64,000 nt of DNA, taken from positions 16,139-80,138 of the forward strand of contig JACPQM010000081.1 in assembly GCA_016190505.1 (NCBI GenBank). Direction: 5' to 3'. Of the stretch, positions 34,150 to 42,236 are shown piece after piece; positions within the stretch are counted from its first letter, which is position 1, and every line of letters starts with the position of its first letter. The notes below the pieces were generated by a model. The model was not told the origin of the DNA, ran no database searches, and worked only from the letters and a program-made list of their open reading frames with translations. The position numbers and the translations under genes are program-made. The stretch is from Chloroflexota bacterium (GTDB lineage Bacteria > Chloroflexota > Dehalococcoidia > JACPQK01).

Positions 34150-34462
34150 AGTGTACCTCCTCTAACGCAACACGCAGGCAACGCCTTTCCCTGCATATAC
34201 CTTCAAACTCAGACGGATACGGTTGGAAGCTGTGAAGAAATCCCTCGCCTTAGGCTGCCCAGGCAAGCCCGGTCCCGGCCCCGTAGGGGCGCAATTCATT
34301 GCGCCCCCGCGCTTCGTTGCGGACGGCGCATAATCTATTGCGCCCAAGCAATCCAACGAGTGCCCGCCCACCCCCCAGGGCGCGATCAATCGCGCCCCTA
34401 CGACGCGGTCGGCCAAACCTGCGGACTGCATTCCTTCACAACCTCTTGGTATGATGAGGCTG
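34150..34462. repeat. Intergenic region with a long inverted repeat
   Basis: No gene is supported. A GTAGGGGCGCAATT arm begins at 34283, and ATCAATCGCGCCCCTAC ends near 34401. Between them are further GCGCAATxx/ATTGCGCCC palindromic parts. Confidence 0.75.
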
Positions 34463-35716
34463 CTATAGCCCGATCACCATCAGCTCTTCATATGGCCACT
34501 TGCACAGGTTCTCGCACCCGTTATCGGTGAGCCGGTAGGTGTTCTCTATGGCTACTCCATCCTTCTCGCCCCACAGGGTAGTATGGTAGGCGATGATCAT
34601 GTTCTTTTCCAGGGTTATCGGCGGCTCCTCCAGGGTGCAATAGGGGGCTTCGTCATGGGCCATGCCCATGCCGCCGAAGTGGTTGCTCCAGCCCGACCAC
34701 CCCGCGCGGAACTTGTGTATGTCTTCCATGGTCCGGAACACGGGCTTGGGGGTAGGCCGAAGCTTGACCACTTCGTGGGTAGTGAGTCCAGGGCGCAGGA
34801 ACCCGGCGGCCCGGTGCTGCATGTCCACCGCCACCTGGTAGATCGCGTTCTGAAGCTCCGTAGGCTTGGCGGCGATGGAGAAGGTGCGATCATAGCACAC
34901 CTTGTATCCGCAGTAGGTGACATGGCAAGCCTCGATGCCGAACAGCTCGCTGGGCCGGATGGTCCTGTCTGACCAGTTGTAGCTCCTGGGAGCTGCCCTT
35001 GGTCCGGAGTTGGTCACCCAACCCTCGATGTACTCCGCCCCCGCCGAGAGGATGGCCTTGGACATGATGCCCCGGGCATCGTTCTCAGTCATGCCCGGCC
35101 TCAGCTCCCGGACCAGGGCTGCGTAGCCGGCCTCGTTGCAGGAGGCGCCCATCTCCATCAGCTCAATCTCAGCCTCAGTTTTCACCATCCGGGCCTCCTG
35201 CATCCAGGCGTTTCCGTCCACGACCTTGATGCCGGCCGCCTGGAGGGCGTTGGTGAAATGAGGGCTGGCAAAGTCGTTGCTCAGGGGCAGGTCGGCGACG
35301 CCATGCTGCTTCAGTATCGCTTTTATCTGCTCGGCTGACCTCTTCCATTTCTTGTCGTTGTCCGCCTGGGGCCTCAAGCGGAGCACCCCGGGCTGAAGAA
35401 GCTCCTCGTCAGTAGTGATCCTGCCTTCCAGCCAGGGGTAGTCCTCCCTCACCCGGGACTCGTCCAGTCCCCTGCTGGCATGGATGTAGGGGAAGCCCGC
35501 ATCCCGCACGAATAGCGAGAAATGCACCGGATGGTGCCTGGAGTAGGGATGGTTGAACGTGCTGGCCACATACCGCTGGCTGTCCCAGTCGTAGAGGAGG
35601 GCGGAGCCGATGCCATACTTGTGCAGCATCTTGTTGGCCCTGTCCACCCTGTCCGTCCTGAGCTTGGCAAAGTCGAGCCTCTGTTGCCAGTCCACGTTCA
35701 TCTTGCCGTGCAGCAT
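34463..35716 (-). CDS. M24-family (creatinase-fold) protein with altered metal site
   Basis: A 417-residue paralogue of the intact M24 protein at 28948. The metal positions read Glu instead of the first Asp (ELFGIEACH), Cys instead of the second Asp (GYKVCYDRTF), His kept (NHFGGMGMAH), His instead of the first Glu (IIAYHTTLW), and the last Glu kept (GVAIENTYR). This suggests loss of the classic dinuclear site. The same second-Asp-to-Cys change occurs in the paralogue at 14903. AAAGGAGG precedes ATG 35716. It lies between two solute-binding protein genes. Confidence 0.82.
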   Translation of the reverse strand: MLHGKMNVDWQQRLDFAKLRTDRVDRANKMLHKYGIGSALLYDWDSQRYVASTFNHPYSRHHPVHFSLFVRDAGFPYIHASRGLDESRVREDYPWLEGRITTDEELLQPGVLRLRPQADNDKKWKRSAEQIKAILKQHGVADLPLSNDFASPHFTNALQAAGIKVVDGNAWMQEARMVKTEAEIELMEMGASCNEAGYAALVRELRPGMTENDARGIMSKAILSAGAEYIEGWVTNSGPRAAPRSYNWSDRTIRPSELFGIEACHVTYCGYKVCYDRTFSIAAKPTELQNAIYQVAVDMQHRAAGFLRPGLTTHEVVKLRPTPKPVFRTMEDIHKFRAGWSGWSNHFGGMGMAHDEAPYCTLEEPPITLEKNMIIAYHTTLWGEKDGVAIENTYRLTDNGCENLCKWPYEELMVIGL

Positions 35717-35765
35717 GGAAACCTCCTTTGGGGACTTCTAAGGCTGGACATCCGGCACCATTGTC

Positions 35766-37556
35766 CTACTTGGCCATCCACACCTTCTCACCGAAGGAAG
35801 CTGGATAGTAGTGGATATAGGCGTTGTAGTAGAAGTCATGCACCTGCGGACCAGCCGAGGCAAACCACATGAAGTTGGGGAAGGTCACCAGGTAAGCCTG
35901 GTCTATCATCCGGCGCTCCAGGGTCCGCCAGATGTCCCTGGTCTTGCCCGTGTCCGTGGCGGCCATGAAGTCGTCCACCAGTTTGTCCAAGGCGGTGTCG
36001 CTGATGTAGCCCCGGTTCGGGTTGGGGATGGCCCGGCTGTGGAAGTTGGACAGCTCGAAGTAGGGGTCGTAATGCCCTGGCTTGGCAATGACCCCGTCCT
36101 CGTCGTACTTACCCACGGTGCTGGTGGCCTGGTAGAGGGCGTACGCCTGGTAGTTGACCTTGACATCGAACCCGGCCTGCTTGGCCATGGCGGAGACGGA
36201 CTCGGCCAACTCGTTGAAGGGAGTCCCATACTGCCTGGTGTAGTTGAGGGTAACAGCCAGGCCGTTGGGATAGCCGGCTTCCGCCAGCAGCTTCTTGGCC
36301 TCGCTGGGGTTGTATTGCAGGTACTTCTGGAGCTCAGGGGGCACTTCCTCCCGGCTATAGCGATCGGGCTGGACCTCTGTCCAGAAGGCCATCCACATGC
36401 CCCGCCCGCTCAGAGGCCCCTGGATCATGCCATCACGGTCAATGGCCATGGACAGCGCACGGCGCACCCTGACGTCGTTGAATGGGGGCTTGTCGTTTCT
36501 CGGGAAGATGCGAAGGCTGCCAGTGGGTGAAGGACACTGATATACCTGCATCCCAGGCCGCTCTTTAAGCATCAGGGCCACGGGCTCTCCCAGCTCGTCT
36601 GTCCATACGTCAAGCTTGCCGCCGATCATGGCGGCCGCCCGGGTGCTCACATCGGGGATGACCAGGAAGTCTATGCCATCCACGTAGGGAAGGCCAGGCT
36701 TCCAGTAGTCCGGGTTGCGCACGAAGCTAGCCCTGGTCCCTGGCCGGTACTCTTTGTACATGAAGGGACCGCTGCCGATCCAGGAGCCCTCGTTGGGGTC
36801 GGTCCAGTCCCCCTTCGCCCCCGCCGACTCCTTGGCCAGGATGACCGAACCGTAGTGCGGGGTCAGCACTCCATTGATGAACCCGGGCTGGGGGACCTTG
36901 AACTTGAAGTCTACCGCGTACCGGTCCACGGCGACCACATCGGTGAGCTCCGTCAGCAGGGCTTCATACCGCGCTGAATACTGGATCCAGTATTTCGCGC
37001 TGAACACCAGGTCGTCCGACGTCATCTCGCGCCCGTTGACCGGAGGCTTCTTGGCGAACGTGATCCCTTTCTTCAGGGTGACACGCAGCGTTGTGTCATT
37101 GATCCAGTCCCACTTCTCGGCCGTGTCTGGCACAGGGGCCATGGAGCACGCCGAATCGGGGAAAGCCTGGAGATTGGCCACCTGCTGGAACACCGTGTTG
37201 TGCATCTTGCGCACGTCGCGAGCGCTGCCGGGGGTCTTGCCCGGGTCCCAGCTCGCCGGGTCGGCCCGCAGGTGAACCTTGAGGGTGCCCCCGCGCTGGG
37301 GCTGGGCGACCGCGGGCTTCGTGGGCACCGCCGTGGGCGCCGCCGTTGGGGTGGCGGTGGGCGCGGTTACGCCCGGCGTTGAAGGTGTGGCTGTCGCCTC
37401 TGCCACGCTGGTGGGCGCGGCCGTGGCCGCGGGGGGCGACGGGGTGGCCGTCGCCTCTGCCGCCGGGCCGCAGGCCGCCAGCAATAACGTCAGTAGCCCG
37501 ATGAACGCCAATGCCCTGGTGCCTCGAAGACCTTGCCTCAAGTGCTTGGCTCGCAT
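35766..37556 (-). CDS. ABC transporter substrate-binding lipoprotein, family 5
   Basis: A 596-residue lipoprotein starting at ATG 37556 (AGGGAGGAATGGCCCC upstream); its signal ends LLTLLLAAC. A Pro/Thr/Ala linker rich in TATPS leads to RGGTLKVHLRADPASWDP, then GSGPFMYKEYRPG and the hinge FNDVRVRRALSMAIDRDGM. It is similar in length and layout to the family-5 proteins at 16272 and 32371. This is the first gene of the minus-strand run and is divergent from the LysR-type regulator, which makes it the likely direct target of that regulator. Confidence 0.92.
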   Translation of the reverse strand: MRAKHLRQGLRGTRALAFIGLLTLLLAACGPAAEATATPSPPAATAAPTSVAEATATPSTPGVTAPTATPTAAPTAVPTKPAVAQPQRGGTLKVHLRADPASWDPGKTPGSARDVRKMHNTVFQQVANLQAFPDSACSMAPVPDTAEKWDWINDTTLRVTLKKGITFAKKPPVNGREMTSDDLVFSAKYWIQYSARYEALLTELTDVVAVDRYAVDFKFKVPQPGFINGVLTPHYGSVILAKESAGAKGDWTDPNEGSWIGSGPFMYKEYRPGTRASFVRNPDYWKPGLPYVDGIDFLVIPDVSTRAAAMIGGKLDVWTDELGEPVALMLKERPGMQVYQCPSPTGSLRIFPRNDKPPFNDVRVRRALSMAIDRDGMIQGPLSGRGMWMAFWTEVQPDRYSREEVPPELQKYLQYNPSEAKKLLAEAGYPNGLAVTLNYTRQYGTPFNELAESVSAMAKQAGFDVKVNYQAYALYQATSTVGKYDEDGVIAKPGHYDPYFELSNFHSRAIPNPNRGYISDTALDKLVDDFMAATDTGKTRDIWRTLERRMIDQAYLVTFPNFMWFASAGPQVHDFYYNAYIHYYPASFGEKVWMAK

Positions 37557-37606
37557 GGGGCCATTCCTCCCTGAATTTGAATCGTCGGTCATGCCAGGCA
37601 ACGCTC

Positions 37607-37635
37607 TTGATTTGTCCGCACGCCGCCAGTATAAT
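37607..37635 (+). promoter_or_regulatory. Sigma70-type promoter of the LysR-type regulator, overlapping a divergent -10
   Basis: TTGATT at 37607-37612 and TATAAT at 37630-37635 with a 17-base spacer. On the other strand the same bases give TATACT, a possible -10 for the divergent solute-binding protein gene, so a bound regulator would affect both. Confidence 0.75.
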
Positions 37636-37713
37636 CGCTCTACTCCCGTATGAGCGGGCAGTTTGGAGAGACCCCATTGCGTTTTTCAATACTGGTCATT
37701 GATTGAGGCGCAG

Positions 37714-38619
37714 GTGCAACGTCAGAGGTCTGGAGGCTACTACAAACAGAACAGGTTGCAGCAGTTGCGTGCCTTCTACCACGTTGCCCTCCATGACGGT
37801 TTCACTGAGGCTGCCAAGGCGGTGCATGTATCTCAGGCTACGCTGAGTTTGCAGGTGAAAGCCCTCGAGAAAGAGTTTGAGACACAGCTCTTTCAAAGAG
37901 TGGGGAACAGGGTGCAGCTCACCCAGGACGGCCATATACTTCTCGAGCTGGCAGCCCCCCTGGTCAGAGGCCTCGACTCGATACGGGACGTGTTCAATGA
38001 GCGGAAGGGCGAAACGGACAGAGGGAGAGTCGTCCTCGCCGCCAGCCAGACAGTTACCCAGTATGTGCTTCCTTCCATAATCAAGGCGTACAAGACCAGG
38101 TTTCCCCGGGTAGACCTGGTGCTGATGCAAAGGGGAGCCGCAGAGATCCTGTCTCTGCTGCAAAGGGGGGAAATAGACTTCGGATTCATCCCCGAGCAGG
38201 CGTTCCCGGAAAACGTGGCATACACAGAGTGTTGCTCCAGCGAAGCCGTGCTCATTGTGCCCAGGGGTCATCCCCTGGCAAAGATGGCCAGGGTTACACT
38301 GGAAGATGTAGCCAGGTACCCCTTTATCCACAAACGGCCCCAACGAGAGTCCTCCAAGTTCTTGAGTGAAGGTGGCTTGAGGTACTCGGGTGTTCTGGAG
38401 GTCGGTGATAGCGAAGCTGTCAAGAAATACGTGGCGCTGGGCCTGGGAAGTGCGGTGATCGCCAGGATTTGCCTCCGCCCCGGGGACGAGGAGGAGATCG
38501 AGGCCATACCGGCAAACGACCTGTTCGGCAAATGGTCATACGGCGTTGTGCTGATCAGGGGCCGGTACCTGGCCGCGCCCGTCAGAAAACTTATCGAAGC
38601 TATAGCGGAGGCGCCCTAG
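37714..38619 (+). CDS. LysR-type transcriptional regulator
   Basis: The N-terminal HTH (LRAFYHVALHDGFTEAAKAVHVSQATLSLQ) and the C-terminal effector domain (GRVVLAASQTVTQYVLPSII and GEIDFGFIPE) are typical of LTTRs. The frame is open from 37663, but GTG 37714 with GAGG upstream (301 aa) or TTG 37756 better matches the usual LysR start. It is divergent from the long catabolic run on the minus strand and shares its promoter region, so it probably controls that run in response to a metabolite. The effector is unknown. A poor-fit start makes the exact N-terminus unsure. Confidence 0.92.
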   Translation: MQRQRSGGYYKQNRLQQLRAFYHVALHDGFTEAAKAVHVSQATLSLQVKALEKEFETQLFQRVGNRVQLTQDGHILLELAAPLVRGLDSIRDVFNERKGETDRGRVVLAASQTVTQYVLPSIIKAYKTRFPRVDLVLMQRGAAEILSLLQRGEIDFGFIPEQAFPENVAYTECCSSEAVLIVPRGHPLAKMARVTLEDVARYPFIHKRPQRESSKFLSEGGLRYSGVLEVGDSEAVKKYVALGLGSAVIARICLRPGDEEEIEAIPANDLFGKWSYGVVLIRGRYLAAPVRKLIEAIAEAP

Positions 38620-38648
38620 CGCGGCGCCCCGATGAATCGGGGCGCCCC

Positions 38649-39452
38649 CTACGTTTTCCACTCCCCGTACAGGCCGGCGAGCGTGCTGTCCAGGCCCCAC
38701 GCGTCCAACCCGGGCAACGCGACGGGAGAGAACTGGCCCGCGCCGGCATCATGCAGAGCCACCTGTGGCGGCGAGACAGGGAAGTCCTGGGGACACCCAA
38801 AGACAAGGTAGCGGTCGGGGTCCGCGGTGCCGCTTTGGCGGGGTGACAGCGAGGCATAGACGTTGTAGTTGCCATCTTCGGTGCGGCGGACCTCTACACG
38901 GGACCCGGTATCCTTGAGCGCTGCTACCTCCTGGGCCAGGCGCTCTTTTCCTCGCGGGGACTCGTACCATTGGCCTGACAGCAAGCCGGCGTAGGGCACG
39001 ACCTGCCACTCGACCCGTGTGTACCCGGTCCTTTGCGCCAAATAGGGGACTACCTTGACGGAGCCCCCCCGCTGGGTGCAGATGGGGATGAGCAGGTCTT
39101 GCCCGGGGACCTCCGGATCGGCGATGTCCTGCCACGCGCTACGCAGGTCGCCAGCGCTGGGGTAGGGCATCTCCGGAGGGTGCTGGTGCCATACTCCCAG
39201 ATAGTTGACCCCGAAGCATTGGAACAGGTAGTCCAGCACCCGCTGAAGGTAGACCGTGTCCTTGGCGAAGGCCACCGGGCTATGTATCGCATTGGGGCCG
39301 GGGCCGGTGGCATGGGTAACGGTGGATACCCCACCGTGGCGCCGCCCGACCAGGATGCCCCCGGTCTCGCAGTCAGGCCAGCGGCGGGCCTCGGCCTCGA
39401 GCGCCGCCAGCGCCCGGTCGGCAATGGCGCAGGATACTGCCGGATCAACCAT
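38649..39452 (-). CDS. JAMM/JAB metallopeptidase with C-terminal UBC-like domain
   Basis: The 267-residue product has the full JAMM motif: Glu29 in ETGG, then H89-x-H91 with seven residues to Ser99 and two to Asp102 (VWHQHPPEMPYPSAGDL). Such proteins remove ubiquitin-like modifiers or trim their precursors. From about residue 167 the pattern KERLAQEVAALK, VYASLSPRQ, FPVSPPQVAL and WGLDSTLAGL matches the helix 1, sheet and YPxxPP features of E2/UBC folds, but no catalytic Cys is at the expected place. The gene follows the E1-like gene by 23 bases. The JAMM call is direct; the UBC-like call is by pattern. Confidence 0.88.
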   Translation of the reverse strand: MVDPAVSCAIADRALAALEAEARRWPDCETGGILVGRRHGGVSTVTHATGPGPNAIHSPVAFAKDTVYLQRVLDYLFQCFGVNYLGVWHQHPPEMPYPSAGDLRSAWQDIADPEVPGQDLLIPICTQRGGSVKVVPYLAQRTGYTRVEWQVVPYAGLLSGQWYESPRGKERLAQEVAALKDTGSRVEVRRTEDGNYNVYASLSPRQSGTADPDRYLVFGCPQDFPVSPPQVALHDAGAGQFSPVALPGLDAWGLDSTLAGLYGEWKT

Positions 39453-39475
39453 CGGTGATTATCCTTCGGTCCTCC

Positions 39476-40702
39476 TCAGGATGTACCTTTCCCACCCCGG
39501 CACACCGGGCAATCAGAAAGCGGACGGACCCGGGCGAAGTAACGCGACAGGGGACGGGTGAACACCCCCCCTTCCTCGGGACGCGCGCGGTTCACCCACA
39601 GGATGATGTCAGCGTCCAGGTCCTCCAGGGTGCCAGTGCCCCGGAGTAGCGTGAGCAGGGCCACCCGCGCCTGGAGCAGGGCGATCATGCCGACGTCCAG
39701 GCCCAGGCCAGGCTCAGCCTTGACTGGCTCGCTGGGGGCCGTGTAGTCGTCTCCCTCGTCCTCGGCCAGGGCGCGCACGGTGTCCACCAGCGTCTGGCGC
39801 ACACAGGCGTAGCACCCCGTCTCCCCGGGGACGATGCGCACTACCTCCCCAGCGTAGGCACGGGAGTAGGCCCCCGCGTAGACGGCGGGCCTCTCCGCCA
39901 CCAGGCACACCTCGTTAATCAGGTATTTCGAAAGCTCCGTATCGGTGGCTACCACCACCAGGTCGCTCTTGTCCACAGCCGCCATTAGCAGGTCGGAGTC
40001 CTGGGTGATGTCTTTCTCGTGGCAGTCCACGGAGACCGCTGGGTTGCGGTCCAACAAGAGGTCACGCACCGCCCGCGTCTTGAAGCGGCCCACGTCTCGC
40101 AGGCCGCAGGCGTGGCGTGGCACGTTGTGGGCGGTGAGCCTATCATGGTCCACAAGAAGGAAATGTCCTACGCCGGCCTTGGCCAGCTCCAGCGCCGCCA
40201 GGCTGCCGCCGCTGCCTACCCCGATAACGGCCACCGTCTTGGAGGCGAGTCCCGACATGTCGGGACCGTAGATGCCCTGGAGGCGGGAAAACAGGTCGCG
40301 TTGCAGGCGGACGACCTCCACCTGGCACGGCTCGGGGGTCGCACCATGTCCGGCGACATAGAACGCCCGTAGGGGCGTATTGCCATACGCCCCTACCCCT
40401 GGCACATCCCCACCAGGGACCAGCACCAGAGAGAGCGCCGGCATGTTCCTCCGTAGGGGCAACGACATGTTTGGGCCAACCGCCCCTACGACTCGCACTG
40501 CCACTGGCTGCGCACCATGTAGGGGCGCCCCGATTGTCTGTGGCGCCCCTACGTGGATAACGTCTTCCCCGGGCCGCACCCAGGCCGAAAGGCTGAGGGG
40601 CGTGGGCGCATTGGCACGCGCCGCCTCCGCTAAGGCTTGTTCGAGGGCTTCGGACAGGACGACCCACACGGCACGGTAGGGGCGACCCGGCGGGTCGCCC
40701 AC
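39476..40702 (-). CDS. ThiF/E1-like adenylating enzyme
   Basis: The ATP-binding motif TVAVIGVGSGGSLAALELAK (156-175), FLLVDHDRLTAHNVPRHAC, and the zinc cysteines CYAC (297-300) and CPVC (398-401) place it with ThiF/MoeB/E1 enzymes that adenylate the C-terminus of a ubiquitin-like or sulfur-carrier protein. It lies between an E2-like gene and a JAMM gene. The first 150 residues are unusual: three GTAGGGGCG palindromes (codons 51-62, 72-84, 103-112) and a TCCCGACATGTCGGGA palindrome (146-152) are translated in frame. GTG 40702 directly follows the E2 stop and lies in another palindrome; GTG 40669 is an alternative start. Confidence 0.88.
   Translation of the reverse strand: MGDPPGRPYRAVWVVLSEALEQALAEAARANAPTPLSLSAWVRPGEDVIHVGAPQTIGAPLHGAQPVAVRVVGAVGPNMSLPLRRNMPALSLVLVPGGDVPGVGAYGNTPLRAFYVAGHGATPEPCQVEVVRLQRDLFSRLQGIYGPDMSGLASKTVAVIGVGSGGSLAALELAKAGVGHFLLVDHDRLTAHNVPRHACGLRDVGRFKTRAVRDLLLDRNPAVSVDCHEKDITQDSDLLMAAVDKSDLVVVATDTELSKYLINEVCLVAERPAVYAGAYSRAYAGEVVRIVPGETGCYACVRQTLVDTVRALAEDEGDDYTAPSEPVKAEPGLGLDVGMIALLQARVALLTLLRGTGTLEDLDADIILWVNRARPEEGGVFTRPLSRYFARVRPLSDCPVCRGGKGTS
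40369..40396. repeat. Palindromic repeat inside the E1-like gene (copy 1 of 3)
   Basis: GTAGGGGCGTAT-TGCC-ATACGCCCCTAC, a perfect palindrome around a four-base loop, read in frame by the E1-like gene (codons 103-112). Related copies at 40453-40489 and 40519-40552. Confidence 0.92.
40453..40489. repeat. Palindromic repeat inside the E1-like gene (copy 2 of 3)
   Basis: GTAGGGGCAACG arm and CGCCCCTAC end with a longer core; read as codons 72-84 of the E1-like gene. Confidence 0.85.
40519..40552. repeat. Palindromic repeat inside the E1-like gene (copy 3 of 3)
   Basis: GTAGGGGCGCCCCGAT arm and GGCGCCCCTAC end; read as codons 51-62 of the E1-like gene. Confidence 0.88.
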
Positions 40703-40706
40703 CTAC
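40676..40706. repeat. Palindromic repeat spanning the E2 stop / E1 start junction
   Basis: GTAGGGGCGACCCGGCGGGTCGCCCACCTAC: on the minus strand its TAG forms the E2-like stop and the next GTG is the E1-like start. Confidence 0.88.
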
Positions 40707-41950
40707 GCCCGGACGGTGACCACCACCTGGTCCCGCTCGTGTCCCGGCCACTCGCCGGTGGCCTGCCACACCTCGTAGCAATGGAGCCACTTGGCCACCC
40801 AGGAGACAATCGTGGCCGCTGTGGTGGAAGCCTCCCATGCCTTGTCGTCAGGATGGAAGAGACAAAGATGCCCATCCTCGTAGATGTGGCGGCTCTTCTT
40901 GATGGGTGGGTAGGTAACATAGACCTTGGGGGGCAGGTACGGGAAGGCTGAGGGATAGTGCATCTCTATGGTATAGGTCTTGCCCAATCGGGTGGTGAGC
41001 TGCCCCTTCCAGTAGGCCTCGCCCTGGGGAGTGGTGACCAGGGCCATCTGAGGATAGAAGCTCTTCATGGCGTCCTTCTCTTCCTGGAACCGCCTCTGGC
41101 GCAGCTTATACCACTGGGGGCTGTACCACATCTGGTCCTTGAGCTTGGCCACCTGCTCGCCTTCAGCGGTGCGCAGGGCGCCGCGTTCGGCGACCAGGGT
41201 GCCCTTGTCGGCGTCGTCCGGCGTAAAAAGTTTGCCATCGGGCCCGGCGACTACGGGCTCGCCTCGCCGCAAGCTGGTCACGAACCTCTCGTACTCTTCC
41301 GCGCAGGGCTGGCAGTTGCCTGTGGCGGCATGCAGATGGTCCTTGCCGGCCACCCGGTGGCACTTGGGGCACTCAAAGGTGTTGGCCGTGGACACCTGCT
41401 GGCCGCACAGGGAGCAGCGGACGGTGGAGGCCCGCACCTCGTCGTCCAGGCAGAAAGCGCATAGCTTGCGGGACTCGTCGTAGTCCTTCGGGCAAAATGG
41501 ATACCGCCCGCAGCGAGGACAGCGATGGGTCTTGTCCTTGTAGACGAAGTCGCCGCAGTAGGGGCAGTAAGTGTCGTCTGACCGGGTCACCTCAATCTTT
41601 TCTACCTTGAAGTGGGTCTCTGGTCCTCCGATCTGGATGACGCGGCCACCCTCGGGCGTGGGCGCCCGGCGTTGACCGAGGCCGACCGCGCCCAGCGCCT
41701 GCTGGGCCGCACTGGTGGCCTCCAGTTCGCCCTGTCCGAACTCCGTATCCTGACCCTGTCGGGATGCCGCGGCTCGGAGAGCAGAGTTTAAGGGTTGCCC
41801 GGCGATGCTGACCTGGGTATCGGCGTTGGTCACCCCGACGTCGCCCCCGGGGCCAGATAAGGGGGGCGCCGCCTTCAAGGGCTGGCCGCAGCGCGGGCAA
41901 AACTTGCTTGGGACATCTGTCACATTGCCGCAACCAGGACATGTAACCAT
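40703..41950 (-). CDS. E2-like (UBC-fold) conjugating protein with multiple zinc ribbons
   Basis: From ATG 41950 (415 aa, GGGAGAGAG upstream), the N-terminus holds a zinc ribbon (C4, C7, C18, C21), followed by a Gln/Ala-rich linker, then more Cys pairs: 129/132/144/147, 153/164/167, 179/182/194/197 and 213/216. The C-terminal UBC-like domain has IEMHYPSAFPYLPPKVYVTYPP, then YEDGHLCLFHPDD, where Cys363 is in the position of the E2 catalytic cysteine, and a final amphipathic helix with WVAKWLHCYEVW. The order E2-like, E1-like, JAMM on one strand points to a ubiquitin-like conjugation pathway. The zinc ribbons may recruit targets or the modifier. Confidence 0.87.
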   Translation of the reverse strand: MVTCPGCGNVTDVPSKFCPRCGQPLKAAPPLSGPGGDVGVTNADTQVSIAGQPLNSALRAAASRQGQDTEFGQGELEATSAAQQALGAVGLGQRRAPTPEGGRVIQIGGPETHFKVEKIEVTRSDDTYCPYCGDFVYKDKTHRCPRCGRYPFCPKDYDESRKLCAFCLDDEVRASTVRCSLCGQQVSTANTFECPKCHRVAGKDHLHAATGNCQPCAEEYERFVTSLRRGEPVVAGPDGKLFTPDDADKGTLVAERGALRTAEGEQVAKLKDQMWYSPQWYKLRQRRFQEEKDAMKSFYPQMALVTTPQGEAYWKGQLTTRLGKTYTIEMHYPSAFPYLPPKVYVTYPPIKKSRHIYEDGHLCLFHPDDKAWEASTTAATIVSWVAKWLHCYEVWQATGEWPGHERDQVVVTVRA

Positions 41951-42084
41951 AGCTCTCTCCCGCCCAGAATGGCGTATCAATAATGCCACTATAGCACAGG
42001 CGAGTCAATGGCCCCTGCCCTACCGCAAACCGTGGATTGATACGCGCGGCTGGTGGTCACCCACCGGATAAGGCGGCCTCTTCT

Positions 42085-42215
42085 GTCATTCTGAGGGAGC
42101 CCTTCGTCCCGACTTGCCGGGACTCGAGGGTAAACTTCGCGACCGAAGAATCCGTCTCTCGGCGCAATGACAACCCAGTGGTACGGATTCTTCGCCCTTC
42201 TGCGGAAGGACTCAT
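42085..42215. repeat. Dispersed inverted-repeat element, GTCATTCTGAG/GAAGAATCCG family (copy 2)
   Basis: GTCATTCTGAG at 42085-42095, GAAGAATCCG at 42145-42154 and the complement CGGATTCTTC at 42184-42193. Same ends and core as the element at 8270-8385; here between the E2-like gene and the antitoxin gene. Confidence 0.75.
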
Positions 42216-42236
42216 AATTCCGGGCGAGGGAATCAA

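Noticed and set aside
38649..41950. CBASS or other anti-phage island identity for the E2/E1/JAMM genes
   Set aside because: Type II CBASS would need a cGAS-like nucleotidyltransferase and an effector; none is found on either side. The flanks are metabolic and toxin-antitoxin genes.
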